A DNA stretch of 64,000 nucleotides from DATMRS01 sp035566015 (GTDB taxonomy: Bacteria > Pseudomonadota > Alphaproteobacteria > Sphingomonadales > Sphingomonadaceae), in NCBI GenBank assembly GCA_035566015.1, contig DATMRS010000004.1:124001-188000 (forward strand), read 5' to 3'. Position 1 is the stretch's first letter; each line of letters begins with the position of its first letter. Position numbers and translations under genes: made by a program. Positions 17,359 to 26,552 of this stretch are shown in pieces. The notes below the pieces were generated by a model. It did no database searches. It was not told where the DNA came from and was given only the letters and a program-made list of their open reading frames with translations.

Positions 17359-18269
17359 GCGGCGGCCGCCGCGTTCGCCCCGAAGGTGCGGCGGGCGAAG
17401 GCGAGCAGCGCGCGGACCTGGCTGCTGATCGAGGTCCGCGCGCCGCCGATCTGGCCGAGATAGAGCGGCGGCACCGCGATCGGCAGCCGCACCAGCAGTC
17501 CTTCGTCCAGCTCCGCTTCGACCAGTTGCAGCGGCGCATGGCCCACGCCGATGCCGCGCAACGTCAGGTCCTTGATGACGTCGGCCTGCTGCGCGCGCGC
17601 CGCCGCCTGCACCTCGCCGCAACCCAGTTCGCCAAGGATACGCAGCAGCAGCGCTTCGAAGGGTGTGCCCACCAGCGGCAGGACGAAGCTATGTTGCCGC
17701 AATATCTCCGGCGTGATCCGCGCCTCGCGCGCCAGCGGATGATCGCGCCCGACGAACAGGCCGCAATCCACCTTGCGCAGGATTTCGACATCGGGCTCGG
17801 TGCTGTCGGCGACCGAGACGAAGGCGACGTCCGCCTCGGTCATCGCACTCCGCCGTTTCATCACCTCGCCGGTCAGGCCGAGCACCTCGATCGCGATTTC
17901 GGGATTGGCGGCGGTGAAGTCTGCGAGGATCGGGCGGACGAGATGCTCCATCACATAGGGATGGCCGGTGACGCGCACGGGGCGCGCCTTCTCCTCGTTG
18001 CGCGCCTTGCCCAGCTTCGCGCTCAACAGCCGCGCCTCGCCGATCAGGCCCGGCGCATGTTCGAGGAGAATCTGGCCGAGCATGGTGAGTTCGGACTTGC
18101 GGCCCGGCGCACGCTCCAGCAACTCGCCGCAGCATTGGTCCTCCAGCGCCTTGATGTGCCGGCTGATCCCCGGCTGCGAGATGCCCAGCCGCTCGCCGGC
18201 TTTTGCGAAGCTTCCTGTCTCGACTACCTCCAGGAACACTTCGAGTTGTCGAAAGGTCGAATTCAGCAT
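17355..18269 (-). CDS. LysR-family transcriptional regulator
   Basis: 304-residue regulator. The N-terminal winged helix-turn-helix occupies residues about 1-62 (LEVFLEVVETGSFAKAGERLGISQPGISRHIKALE), followed by a periplasmic-binding-protein-like effector domain (about 90-295). ATG 18269 is chosen because the LysR domain begins there and a GAGGCGAG site precedes it. It is divergent from a GMC oxidoreductase gene across 176 bases, the usual arrangement for a LysR protein and its target. It is also coupled to mobA downstream, a less usual partner. The effector is unknown. Confidence 0.9.
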   Translation of the reverse strand: MLNSTFRQLEVFLEVVETGSFAKAGERLGISQPGISRHIKALEDQCCGELLERAPGRKSELTMLGQILLEHAPGLIGEARLLSAKLGKARNEEKARPVRVTGHPYVMEHLVRPILADFTAANPEIAIEVLGLTGEVMKRRSAMTEADVAFVSVADSTEPDVEILRKVDCGLFVGRDHPLAREARITPEILRQHSFVLPLVGTPFEALLLRILGELGCGEVQAAARAQQADVIKDLTLRGIGVGHAPLQLVEAELDEGLLVRLPIAVPPLYLGQIGGARTSISSQVRALLAFARRTFGANAAAAA

Positions 18270-18445
18270 GCTCGCCTCATCGGAAACGCGCGGGCGCTGT
18301 GCAACAGCGGCGGATGCGCGGCCAGTAAAAGATAGCCTATAGGGAATGTCTTCATAACCTGTCGCACTCTGGCCACACCTTCGCGGCCGGCTAGGCAGGC
18401 GGGCGCTTTTGGGGCAGACCGGATCGGGTCCAGGGGAGACAGGCA

Positions 18446-20062
18446 TTGAACAGCTTCGATTATATCGTCGTCGGCGCCGGCTCGTCCGGCTGCGTGGTCG
18501 CGGCGCGGCTGGCGGAGGACCCCGCCGTCAGCGTGCTGGTGATCGAGGCCGGCGGATCGGAAAAGAAGCCGATCATGCAGATGCCGCTCGCCTGGTTCAA
18601 CGCGATGCGCTCGCCCGCGCTCAACTGGGGCTATATGACCGAGCCCGAGCCTTTTGCCGACGATCGCCGCATCCCCGCGCCGCGCGGCCGCGTCGTCGGC
18701 GGCTGCTCCTCGATCAACGGCATGATGTATTCGCGCGGCAGCCCGCACGATTATGACCAATGGTCGCAGATGGGCGCGCGCGGCTGGAGCTTCGAGGAGG
18801 TGCTGCCCTATTTCCGCCGGTCGGAGAAGAACTGGCGCGGCGAATCGGCGCATCATGGCGGGCAGGGGCCGCTGACGGTCGCGCGGCACGTTGCCGACGA
18901 CACGCTCTATCCCGCGGTGATCGAGGCGGCCTCGGCGCTCGGCTATCATCAGATCGACGATTTCCATGGCGACGAGCAGGAGGGCTTCAGCGTCCCCGAC
19001 TTCACCGTGCATCAGGGCCGGCGGGGCAGCACCGCGGCGCGCTTTCTGCGGCCGGCGCTGACGCGCCCCAACATCCAGCTCGTCACCGAAGCGCTCACGA
19101 CGCGTGTGATCGTCGAGGGCACGCGCGTCGTCGGCATCGAATATCTGCGCGACGGCAAGCGCGAGGAGGTGCGCGCAAACCGCGAGGTGATCCTATCTGC
19201 GGGCGCGTTCAATTCGCCGCATCTCCTGCTGCTGTCGGGCATCGGCCCGGCGGAGGAACTGCGCGAGCAGGGCATCGAGGTGGTGCGCGATCTGCCGGGT
19301 GTCGGACGCAATCTTCAGGAGCATGCCTCGGTCGGCCTGATCTTCGAGGCGGCGGTCGATACCTTCGACCGCGAACTGCGCCTCGATCGCATGATCCTGT
19401 CGGTGCTGCGCTGGCAATTGAGCGGCACCGGGCCGGTCGCGGGCCTGCCGGTCGGCGCGCAGGGCTTCCTGCGGACGCGCGAAGGGCTGGACCGGCCCGA
19501 CGATCAACTGCTCATCAGCCCCGTGGCGATGGATGCCGGCCTGTGGTTCCCCGGCTGGCGCAAGCGGCGGGGCGATTTCTTCTCGGTATCGAACGTGCTG
19601 CTGCACCCCGAGAGCCGGGGCACGGTCACGCTGCGTTCGGCCGATCCGCGCGAAAAGCCGAAGATCCTGTTCAACCTGCTTCAGGCCGAGGCCGACCGGG
19701 CCTCGTTCCGCCGCTTTATCCGCTTCACGCGCCAGCTCTTTGAGCAACCCGCGCTGGCGCGGATCACGCGGCGCGAAGTGATCCCCGGTCCGGCGGTGGA
19801 GAGTGATGAGGCGATCGATGCCTATGTCCGCAAGGGCATCGGCACGGCGATGCATCCCACCAGCAGTTGCGCGATGGGCGCCGGCCCGATGGCGGTGGTG
19901 GACGAGGCGCTGCGCGTACACGGCCTGTCGGGACTGCGCGTGGTCGATTGCTCGATCATGCCGACGATCGTCGGCGGCAACACGAACGCGCCCGCGATCA
20001 TGATCGCCGAAAAAGCGGCCGATCTCATCAAGGCGGACCGGGGCGAGGCGCTCGCCGCCTGA
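18446..20062 (+). CDS. GMC-family FAD-dependent oxidoreductase
   Basis: FAD-dependent alcohol/choline-type dehydrogenase of 538 residues. The dinucleotide-binding motif VVGAGSSGCVVAARL is at 8-22. GMC signature 1 is around GRVVGGCSSINGMMYSRG (76-93), and signature 2 is around SAGAFNSPHLLLLSGIGP (250-267). The catalytic His lies in AMHPTSSCAMG, with Asn in the C-terminal GNTNAPAIMIAEKAA. The start is TTG 18446, behind a GGGGAGA site. No signal peptide is visible. Its divergence from a LysR gene and the TonB receptor downstream suggest a catabolic unit for an imported alcohol-type substrate, but this is inference. Confidence 0.9.
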   Translation: MNSFDYIVVGAGSSGCVVAARLAEDPAVSVLVIEAGGSEKKPIMQMPLAWFNAMRSPALNWGYMTEPEPFADDRRIPAPRGRVVGGCSSINGMMYSRGSPHDYDQWSQMGARGWSFEEVLPYFRRSEKNWRGESAHHGGQGPLTVARHVADDTLYPAVIEAASALGYHQIDDFHGDEQEGFSVPDFTVHQGRRGSTAARFLRPALTRPNIQLVTEALTTRVIVEGTRVVGIEYLRDGKREEVRANREVILSAGAFNSPHLLLLSGIGPAEELREQGIEVVRDLPGVGRNLQEHASVGLIFEAAVDTFDRELRLDRMILSVLRWQLSGTGPVAGLPVGAQGFLRTREGLDRPDDQLLISPVAMDAGLWFPGWRKRRGDFFSVSNVLLHPESRGTVTLRSADPREKPKILFNLLQAEADRASFRRFIRFTRQLFEQPALARITRREVIPGPAVESDEAIDAYVRKGIGTAMHPTSSCAMGAGPMAVVDEALRVHGLSGLRVVDCSIMPTIVGGNTNAPAIMIAEKAADLIKADRGEALAA

Positions 20063-20324
20063 CTGTTGCTTTTCTGCCATAGTCGGCGCGAAAAGTTGAA
20101 GAAGAATCAATGAATGCCGCGTTGGGCCATGGGGGACGGCAACCCGCCGTGGCCAAGCACAACCCACGCTGATAGGCGGCGGACGGGAGAGCCCGCGCTC
20201 GCGGGAACATAACCATCACAGCATGTCTAGATAACCGATAAGGCGCTCGGCACGGCCGACCCGCGCCTCTAGGTCCGCTCGAAATGTCGTGGGCAGCCGC
20301 CCGCGGCCAGGGAGGTAGTTTGTA

Positions 20325-22577
20325 ATGAAGACCAGCGTATTTTCTCGCGCATCCACCATCGCGCTCGGCATCGTGCTGGGCAGCGTCGCGGCAACCGGCG
20401 CCTTCGCGCAGGACGCGGCGCCCGCAGCCTCCGATGACGGCATCCAGGATATTGTCGTCACCGCGCAGCGCCGCGAAGAGACGGTGCAGAAGTCCTCGCT
20501 GACGATCCAGGTGCTCAGCAGCGACGAACTGGCGCGCAAGGGCGTCACGCAGGCGCGCGACCTCGTCCAGCTCGTTCCCGGCCTCCAGATCGCGAACGGC
20601 GGCAACCAGACGCAGACCTATATTCGCGGCATCGGCGATTTTTCGAGCACCGCCCTCGGCCAGTCGGCGGTCGCGTACAATTTCGACGGCGTTTATATCG
20701 GCGACCAGGTGAGCGTCAGTCCGCTCTTCTACGACGTGTCGCGCGTCGAGGTGCTGAAGGGTCCGCAGGGCACGCTCTATGGCCGCAATTCCTCGGGCGG
20801 CGCGATCAACATCGTCACCAACCGGCCGACCGACGAGCTGGGCGGCCAGATTTCGGTCGAATTCGGCAATTATGACTCGATCCGCACGACCGGCGCGATC
20901 AACCTGCCGCTGACCGAGACGCTCGCGGTGCGCGGCGCGTTCAACTATGTCGACCGCGACGGCTATCTCTCCGACGGCACCGACGACGACAAGCAGCAGA
21001 GCGGCCGTCTCCAACTCCTCTGGAAGCCCACCGAACGCGTCTCGATCCTCGTCTCGGGCGATATCGAGCATGTCGGCGGCTATGGCCCCGGCGCGGTGCT
21101 GCTCCCGCGTCAGGACGGCACGGGCAAGTTCACCGGCGCGGTGGACCCGATCAACAATGCGGCGCTGATCGCCGGCGCCGGCGGGCTGGGCGGCTTCGTC
21201 CGGGTGCCGGGTTCGGGCATTCCCGAAACCGCGATCACCGATGCGCATGGCCCGATCAGCGCGCGCGACAATCTGCAGCGGAACATCATGGCCGAGATCA
21301 ACGTCGATCTGGGCTTCGCGGACCTGACCTTCATTCCGGCCTACCGCACGTCGAACAACAAATATTTCGGCAATCTGCCGGGCTTCCCGTTCATCGACAA
21401 TGAGAAGACGCATCAGCAGAGCTATGAGCTGCGCCTGTCGAAGAACACCGACACGATCAAGGCGGTCGCCGGCATCTTCTATCTGGACCTCGACCAGAAG
21501 GTGAACCAGGCGGCGGTGATCTCCTCGGTCATCCCGACGCTCACCTCGACGATTGATCCCAAGCTCGGCACCAAGAGCTACGCCGCCTTCGCGCAGGCGA
21601 CGCTCAGCCTGACCGACAGCCTGCGCCTGATCGCCGGCGGCCGTTACACGCATGAGGACCGGACGATCGAAGGCTCGCGCGTCACGCTCGCGACCACGCA
21701 GGACTATGAAGGCGATGCGAACTTCAATTCGTTCACCTTCCGTGCCGGCGCCGAATATGACCTGACGCCGCGCAACATGCTCTATGCGACGGTCAGCAAG
21801 GGCTTCAAGTCGGGCGGGTTCAACACCTTCGCGCCGACGGCGGACCGGTCGAACGTCTATCGCCCGGAGACGCTCTATTCGTACACGGTCGGTGTGCGTA
21901 ACCGCTTCTTCGACAATCGCGTGCAGTTCAACGTCGAGGGCTTCTACTGGGATTACAAGAACAGCCAGCAGTCGCACCTCGCCTTCGATCCGCTGGGCAA
22001 CCAGCAGTTCCTGACGTTCAACGCGGCGTCGGCGACCAGCTATGGCGTCGATGCGGACCTGGCGTTCCGGCCCACGCCGAACGATCGGTTCACCGCGACG
22101 GTCGCCTACCTCCACACGAAGTTCGACGACTTCACCTATGCGATCCCGGTCGGCAACTATCGGGAGGGCAGCGTCGGCTGCCCGGTCACGCTCGGCGCCA
22201 CCGAAGCGACGATCGATTGCTCGGGCATGCCGCTGCCGCGCGCGCCGAAATGGTCGGGCACGGCGGGCTATCAGCACAGCTTCGATCTGGCGGACGGCAG
22301 CTCGATCGTGGCGGGCGGCGACATGAGCTTCGGCTCGCGGCGCTACTCGGCGGTCGATTATATCGCGGCTGAGCATCTGAAGGGCTATGTGCGGTTCAAC
22401 GCGAACCTCACCTACAACCTGCCGGACGACCAGTTCAGCATCACGGCCTTCGTGAAGAATATCGGCAACCGCGCCACCTATCTGGGCGGCGTCGAGGCGC
22501 CGTTGTCGCCCGGCTACGTCTACACCGTGGTTGACGCACCGCGCACCTACGGCATCCGCCTGATCGGCAAGTTCTGA
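20325..22577 (+). CDS. TonB-dependent outer membrane receptor
   Basis: 750-residue outer membrane transporter. A signal peptide ends near AFAQDAA (about residue 28). The TonB-box-like stretch DIVVTAQRREETVQ (about 42-55) and plug domain follow (to about 165, with RVEVLKGPQGTLYGRNSSGGAINI). A 22-strand barrel ends with the terminal Phe required for BAM recognition (RLIGKF). It resembles the large sphingomonad receptor family annotated for siderophores or aromatic and plant compounds; the substrate cannot be read. ATG 20325 has a GGGAGGTAG site. The 262-base region upstream carries no recognised gene, so it probably has its own promoter. Confidence 0.93.
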   Translation: MKTSVFSRASTIALGIVLGSVAATGAFAQDAAPAASDDGIQDIVVTAQRREETVQKSSLTIQVLSSDELARKGVTQARDLVQLVPGLQIANGGNQTQTYIRGIGDFSSTALGQSAVAYNFDGVYIGDQVSVSPLFYDVSRVEVLKGPQGTLYGRNSSGGAINIVTNRPTDELGGQISVEFGNYDSIRTTGAINLPLTETLAVRGAFNYVDRDGYLSDGTDDDKQQSGRLQLLWKPTERVSILVSGDIEHVGGYGPGAVLLPRQDGTGKFTGAVDPINNAALIAGAGGLGGFVRVPGSGIPETAITDAHGPISARDNLQRNIMAEINVDLGFADLTFIPAYRTSNNKYFGNLPGFPFIDNEKTHQQSYELRLSKNTDTIKAVAGIFYLDLDQKVNQAAVISSVIPTLTSTIDPKLGTKSYAAFAQATLSLTDSLRLIAGGRYTHEDRTIEGSRVTLATTQDYEGDANFNSFTFRAGAEYDLTPRNMLYATVSKGFKSGGFNTFAPTADRSNVYRPETLYSYTVGVRNRFFDNRVQFNVEGFYWDYKNSQQSHLAFDPLGNQQFLTFNAASATSYGVDADLAFRPTPNDRFTATVAYLHTKFDDFTYAIPVGNYREGSVGCPVTLGATEATIDCSGMPLPRAPKWSGTAGYQHSFDLADGSSIVAGGDMSFGSRRYSAVDYIAAEHLKGYVRFNANLTYNLPDDQFSITAFVKNIGNRATYLGGVEAPLSPGYVYTVVDAPRTYGIRLIGKF

Positions 22578-22601
22578 TCCGGCGACAAGGCAGACAAGAG
22601 A

Positions 22602-22630
22602 GGGGCGGCACTTCGGTGTCGCCCCTTTTT
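22602..22630 (+). terminator. Rho-independent terminator after TonB receptor gene
   Basis: Ten-bp stem GGGGCGGCAC / GTGTCGCCCC (one G-U pair) closing a TTCG tetraloop, followed by five T residues. It ends 24 bases after the receptor stop and just before the convergent minus-strand gene's end. Confidence 0.9.
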
Positions 22631-22664
22631 GTTTGAAGAGCGCGCTTCTCGCGTCGGGAAGATG

Positions 22665-25600
22665 TCAGCGTTGCGCAACGCGACCGCTGCGTTCGAGCTT
22701 GCCCCAGCCGACGCGGGGGCCGCGCAGCGCCTGCGCGATCGCCTTCAGGACGACATAATACATGACCTGCCGATAGCCGATGCGCTGCGGGACGAGCAGG
22801 GCGAGCAGTCCCCAGCGCTCCCGCCGCTCCAACGCGAAAGCGACGACGCCCGACAGCAGGTCGATCGCGGTGAAAACCAGCCAATAGGTCAGCATCTTGT
22901 CGATATCGGTATGCGTCTGCGCCCAGCCATGCGCCTGCACGCGCAGCCAGGTCGCCAGCATGCTCATCACCAAAGCGAGATCGATGATCGGCGAGATCGC
23001 CGCGAAGACGATCTGGAAGAGCACCGCCTGCGGCAGCCCGATCCAGGCAAGGCCGCGCGGACGGCCCTCGCGCATCAGTCCGCGATGCTTCCACAGGCAT
23101 TGCAGGGTGCCGAACGCCCAGCGGAAACGCTGTCGGGCGAGTGCGCGGAAGCTTTCGGGCGCTTCGGTCCAGGCGATCGCATATTGATCGTACAGGACGG
23201 TCCAGCCGGCGCGCTGGATCGTGATCGTCAGATCCTGATCCTCGGCCAGCGTTTCGTCGGGATAGCCGCCCACGTCGATCAGCGTCTGTCGTCGCCAGGC
23301 GCCCACCGCGCCGGGCACGACGGTCATTGCGTCCAGGTGCGCCAGCGCGCGCCGCTCCAGATTCTGCGCGGTGATATATTCGAGCGCCTGCCAGCGCGTG
23401 ACGAGATTGACGCGATTACCCACCTTGGCGTTGCCCGCCACCGCCCCGACCTTCGGATCGGTAAACCAGCGCGCCAGCCGGGCAATCGTGTTCGCTTCGA
23501 ATTGGGTGTCGGCGTCGAGCGCGATGACGATCTCCGCCCCGGCGAGCGCGAGCCCATGATTGAGCGCGCGCGCCTTGCCGCCATTGTCGAGCGTCAGCAG
23601 CCGCACGCGCGGATCGCCGGCGAAGGCTTCACGCACCACCGCCCCGGTGCGGTCCTTCGATCCGTCGTCGATCACGATCACCTCGACGCGGACATCGCTG
23701 CTCGCCAGCACGCGGCGCACCGCGCGTTCGATGACGCGTTCTTCATTGTAGGCGGGTATCAGGACGGTAACGAAACGGTCCGGATCGACCGACGGAAAAA
23801 CCTGCCGTCCCTCCCGGCGCGCCTGCCATATGGCAAGCGCGGACAACGCGACGGCGCGCAGGATGCCGAGCGAGATCGCGATCGTGAAGAGCCAGCGCAG
23901 CGCGATCACGATCCAGCCGAGCAGGGTGAACAGCGCGAGGTCCGCCGCCGCCGCCATCCGGTCGCTCTTGGAGATGGGGGGCAGCACCGCCGCCCGGCTC
24001 AGCCCCGCCAGCGTCGATACCGGCACGAAGCGATAGCCGCGCGCGCGCAGCTCGTGGATGATGGTCGGCAGCGCCGCGACGGTCTGCGCCCGGTTGCCGC
24101 CCGAATCGTGCAGCAGGACGACCTGGCCGCTGCGCTGGGGATTGGACGCCTCCACGCCGGCGATCGTGCGATCGATGATCGCCTGCACGCCTGGCCGTTT
24201 CCAGTCGTCGGGATCGACATGAAGACCGACTGAGAGATAGCCGAGCTTCTGCGCTTCGGTGACGGGCACGAGTTCGTCGGCCGTGGTCGGCTCGGCGTCC
24301 CCGAAATAGGGCGCGCGGAACAGGCGTAGCGAATGGCCGGTGAACGCCTGGAAGAGCCGCTGTGTCGCATTCAGCTCCAGCGCCGTCTGCCGCGCGGTCG
24401 CATTGGCGAGATTGGGGTGCGTATAGGTGTGGCTGCCCACCTCATGCCCGTCGCGCACCAGCCGCTGGAGCAGGCCGTGCTCGGTCAGCGCATTCTCGCC
24501 GATGATGAAGAAGGTGGCGGGCACATGCTCGGCCTTCAATATGTCGAGGATCTTCGGGGTCCAGACCGGATCGGGCCCGTCGTCGAAAGTCAGTGCGACC
24601 AGGCCGGGGCGATAGCCTGTCCGTTCGATCTGGTAGGGAGAGGGCAGGCGCAGGAAGCGTTCGTCGACGATCGTGCCGTTGCGCGCGGTCGTCAGGATGC
24701 GCTCTCCCGCGACCGGCAGCGCGCCGACGCGCAATATCTCGCCATTGCCCTCGATATCGACATTGGTGCCCGCCGGGATCAGCGAGATGCCGGCGGCGGA
24801 CGGCAGGATGCGGTGGCGGCGGCCGAACATCGTCCAGAGCGATGGGTCCTCGGTGCCCAGCCGCCACAGCGCGACGGAGGTGATCCCCATCCGGTCGAGC
24901 GCGGCGATCTGATTGTGCGCGGTCGCGGCGTCGGCCAGCCACACATCATGATGGATGCCGCCTTCGTCATAGGCGAAGGCGCTGTTGCCGCTGGCCTTGT
25001 CGAACTGCGGCACCGTTCCCGACTCGCGCGCGGCGAGCCACGCTTCCTCGACCGAGTCAGCCTCCGTTTCGCCGCCCTTGGCCCAGTCATAGGCGTAGGA
25101 GGCGATGGCGACGACCAGCTTGTCGCGCGGAATCTGGCGCGTGGCGCGGGCGACGATCGCCTCGAACCATTTCTGCGAGGCGATCGGGCCGGGATCGCCG
25201 CCCTGATAATGCTCGTCATAGGCCATCAGGAACAGGCGGTCGGCCACCTTTGCATAGGCCGCGAGGTTCCAGTCGGGATCGTCGGCGGGAACCGCGATCG
25301 CGATGATCCAGCCGCGCGACGCGAACCGGGCATGCGCCTCGGCCAGGAAACGGCGATAATCGCCCTGGGCCGAGGAGGGCAGGTCCTCGAAATCGAAGAA
25401 GGCGCCATCGGCATGATTGGCGGCGAGCATCGCCTCCACCTGATCGAGCGTCTTTCGCCGCGCCGCCGGATCGTGGAGCAGGGCGGCCATGCCCTTGCCG
25501 TCCCACACGCCGCCCAGCGCATTCTGGACCATCGGCAGCAGCTTGGGCCGGTGCACGGCATGGTCGAGGATGGCCTTGCCCCGCACGTCGGGAAACAACG

Positions 25601-26012
25601 TGACGTGATGCGTGGGCCCGGTAATCGAAATCCAGCCGGGGACCAGCCAGTCCAGCTCGTTGACGTGACGCAGCAGCGAGGCGGCGCTGGCGTCGTCCCA
25701 CGGGGCGTGGAAGGCGATGGCGAGCGGCTGTGCGCCCTGCTTCGGCTGGCCCACCCACAGGCGATCCGCATAGCGCAGGGCGCGGCGCAGCGATCGGCTT
25801 TGATGGCTGACGAAGCCGTCGTGCCGACTGAGGCCGTGCATCGGCGGCCGTTCGACCGCGAAAGGCAGTTCGGGTTGCGGCGCGACCGCCATGATCGAGG
25901 CCGCGAAAATCCCGCCCGCAAGCAGCACCAGCAGAATGAACGCTGCCACCGCTAGCGCGAAACGCCGCCGTCGCCGTCCCGATGCGTCGAAGAAGATCGG
26001 ACGGTCAACCAT
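22665..26012 (-). CDS. Three-domain membrane protein: GH18-like, polysaccharide deacetylase, GT2 glycosyltransferase
   Basis: 1115 residues. A transmembrane anchor lies at 19-42. Residues about 90-410 form a GH18-like glycosidase domain with DGAFFDFE at 202-209; this keeps the catalytic Glu209 but has Phe at one usual Asp. Residues about 470-670 form a NodB deacetylase with TFDDGPDP (475-482), SHTYTHPN (527-534), RAPYFG and LHDSGG (634-639). Two membrane spans (about 690-725) lead to a processive GT2 domain with DDGSKD (782-787), DADTQ (833-837), EDQDL (924-928) and QRFRW (961-965), then C-terminal spans. The set matches synthesis, deacetylation and trimming of an N-acetylhexosamine polymer such as poly-GlcNAc or chitin-like glycan, from one polypeptide. 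Similar fusions are known in other bacteria; the product here is inferred. Confidence 0.88.
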   Translation of the reverse strand: MVDRPIFFDASGRRRRRFALAVAAFILLVLLAGGIFAASIMAVAPQPELPFAVERPPMHGLSRHDGFVSHQSRSLRRALRYADRLWVGQPKQGAQPLAIAFHAPWDDASAASLLRHVNELDWLVPGWISITGPTHHVTLFPDVRGKAILDHAVHRPKLLPMVQNALGGVWDGKGMAALLHDPAARRKTLDQVEAMLAANHADGAFFDFEDLPSSAQGDYRRFLAEAHARFASRGWIIAIAVPADDPDWNLAAYAKVADRLFLMAYDEHYQGGDPGPIASQKWFEAIVARATRQIPRDKLVVAIASYAYDWAKGGETEADSVEEAWLAARESGTVPQFDKASGNSAFAYDEGGIHHDVWLADAATAHNQIAALDRMGITSVALWRLGTEDPSLWTMFGRRHRILPSAAGISLIPAGTNVDIEGNGEILRVGALPVAGERILTTARNGTIVDERFLRLPSPYQIERTGYRPGLVALTFDDGPDPVWTPKILDILKAEHVPATFFIIGENALTEHGLLQRLVRDGHEVGSHTYTHPNLANATARQTALELNATQRLFQAFTGHSLRLFRAPYFGDAEPTTADELVPVTEAQKLGYLSVGLHVDPDDWKRPGVQAIIDRTIAGVEASNPQRSGQVVLLHDSGGNRAQTVAALPTIIHELRARGYRFVPVSTLAGLSRAAVLPPISKSDRMAAAADLALFTLLGWIVIALRWLFTIAISLGILRAVALSALAIWQARREGRQVFPSVDPDRFVTVLIPAYNEERVIERAVRRVLASSDVRVEVIVIDDGSKDRTGAVVREAFAGDPRVRLLTLDNGGKARALNHGLALAGAEIVIALDADTQFEANTIARLARWFTDPKVGAVAGNAKVGNRVNLVTRWQALEYITAQNLERRALAHLDAMTVVPGAVGAWRRQTLIDVGGYPDETLAEDQDLTITIQRAGWTVLYDQYAIAWTEAPESFRALARQRFRWAFGTLQCLWKHRGLMREGRPRGLAWIGLPQAVLFQIVFAAISPIIDLALVMSMLATWLRVQAHGWAQTHTDIDKMLTYWLVFTAIDLLSGVVAFALERRERWGLLALLVPQRIGYRQVMYYVVLKAIAQALRGPRVGWGKLERSGRVAQR

Positions 26013-26173
26013 CCGGGCCGGCCGAAAACAGAAGATGGGTCATGCCTGTGGTGTTGGAGCCCCGAACAATCGTGCGTTTCCGACAATAAGCCTGCCGCAC
26101 CGTGCCGCTTAGTGAATAATATGACAGGTTTGCGCCGGCTGGACCGGCAGGGGGAGGCATGGCAGGAAGCGCC

Positions 26174-26548
26174 ATGGCCAACGATCGGCGATTGAAGATC
26201 ACGCCCCGGCTCTATTGCGGAGAGGAGATCGCGATGGGGCCGGGCAAGGCGGCCTTGCTGGAAGCGATCGTGCGCACCGGTTCGATCTCGGCAGCCGGCC
26301 GCGCGCTGGGGATGAGCTACAGGCGGACGTGGCTGCTGGTGGACGTGATGAACCGCTGCTGGGCCGAGCCGCTCGTCGCGACGGCGACCGGCGGCTCGCA
26401 TGGCGGCGGCGCCACCGTCACGCCGTTCGGGCGTGAGGTGCTGGCGGCCTATCGGTGCTGGCAGGCGCAACTGGCGGCGGCCGATGGCGAAACCGATGCC
26501 CTTCTGGCGAAGCTCGCGCCCGAGCCGCGTCCGTCGCAGGGCGGTTGA
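26174..26548 (+). CDS. ModE-type winged helix DNA-binding protein
   Basis: Small one-domain regulator matching the N-terminal DNA-binding half of ModE. It has MGPGKAALLEAIVRTGSISAAGRALGMSYRRTWLLVDVMN, then the wing region ending TPFGREVLAAYR. The C-terminal molybdate-binding (MOP/TOBE) half is absent, so direct molybdate sensing is unlikely. ATG 26174 has AGGAAG six bases upstream; ATG 26159 is an in-frame alternative whose GGGGGAGG is too close. It is divergent from the three-domain polysaccharide gene (161-base gap) and convergent with the tadG-like gene. It may control the former, but the targets are unknown. Confidence 0.82.
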   Translation: MANDRRLKITPRLYCGEEIAMGPGKAALLEAIVRTGSISAAGRALGMSYRRTWLLVDVMNRCWAEPLVATATGGSHGGGATVTPFGREVLAAYRCWQAQLAAADGETDALLAKLAPEPRPSQGG

Positions 26549-26552
26549 TCGT

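Noticed and set aside
20028..22376. 782-codon frame antisense to the TonB receptor gene
   Set aside because: Arg/Asp/Ala-rich translation with no domain; typical GC-rich shadow of a real gene whose protein is unmistakable.
24333..25955. 540-codon frame opposite the GH18/NodB/GT2 gene
   Set aside because: Shadow of a well-defined multidomain protein; no ribosome site or domain.
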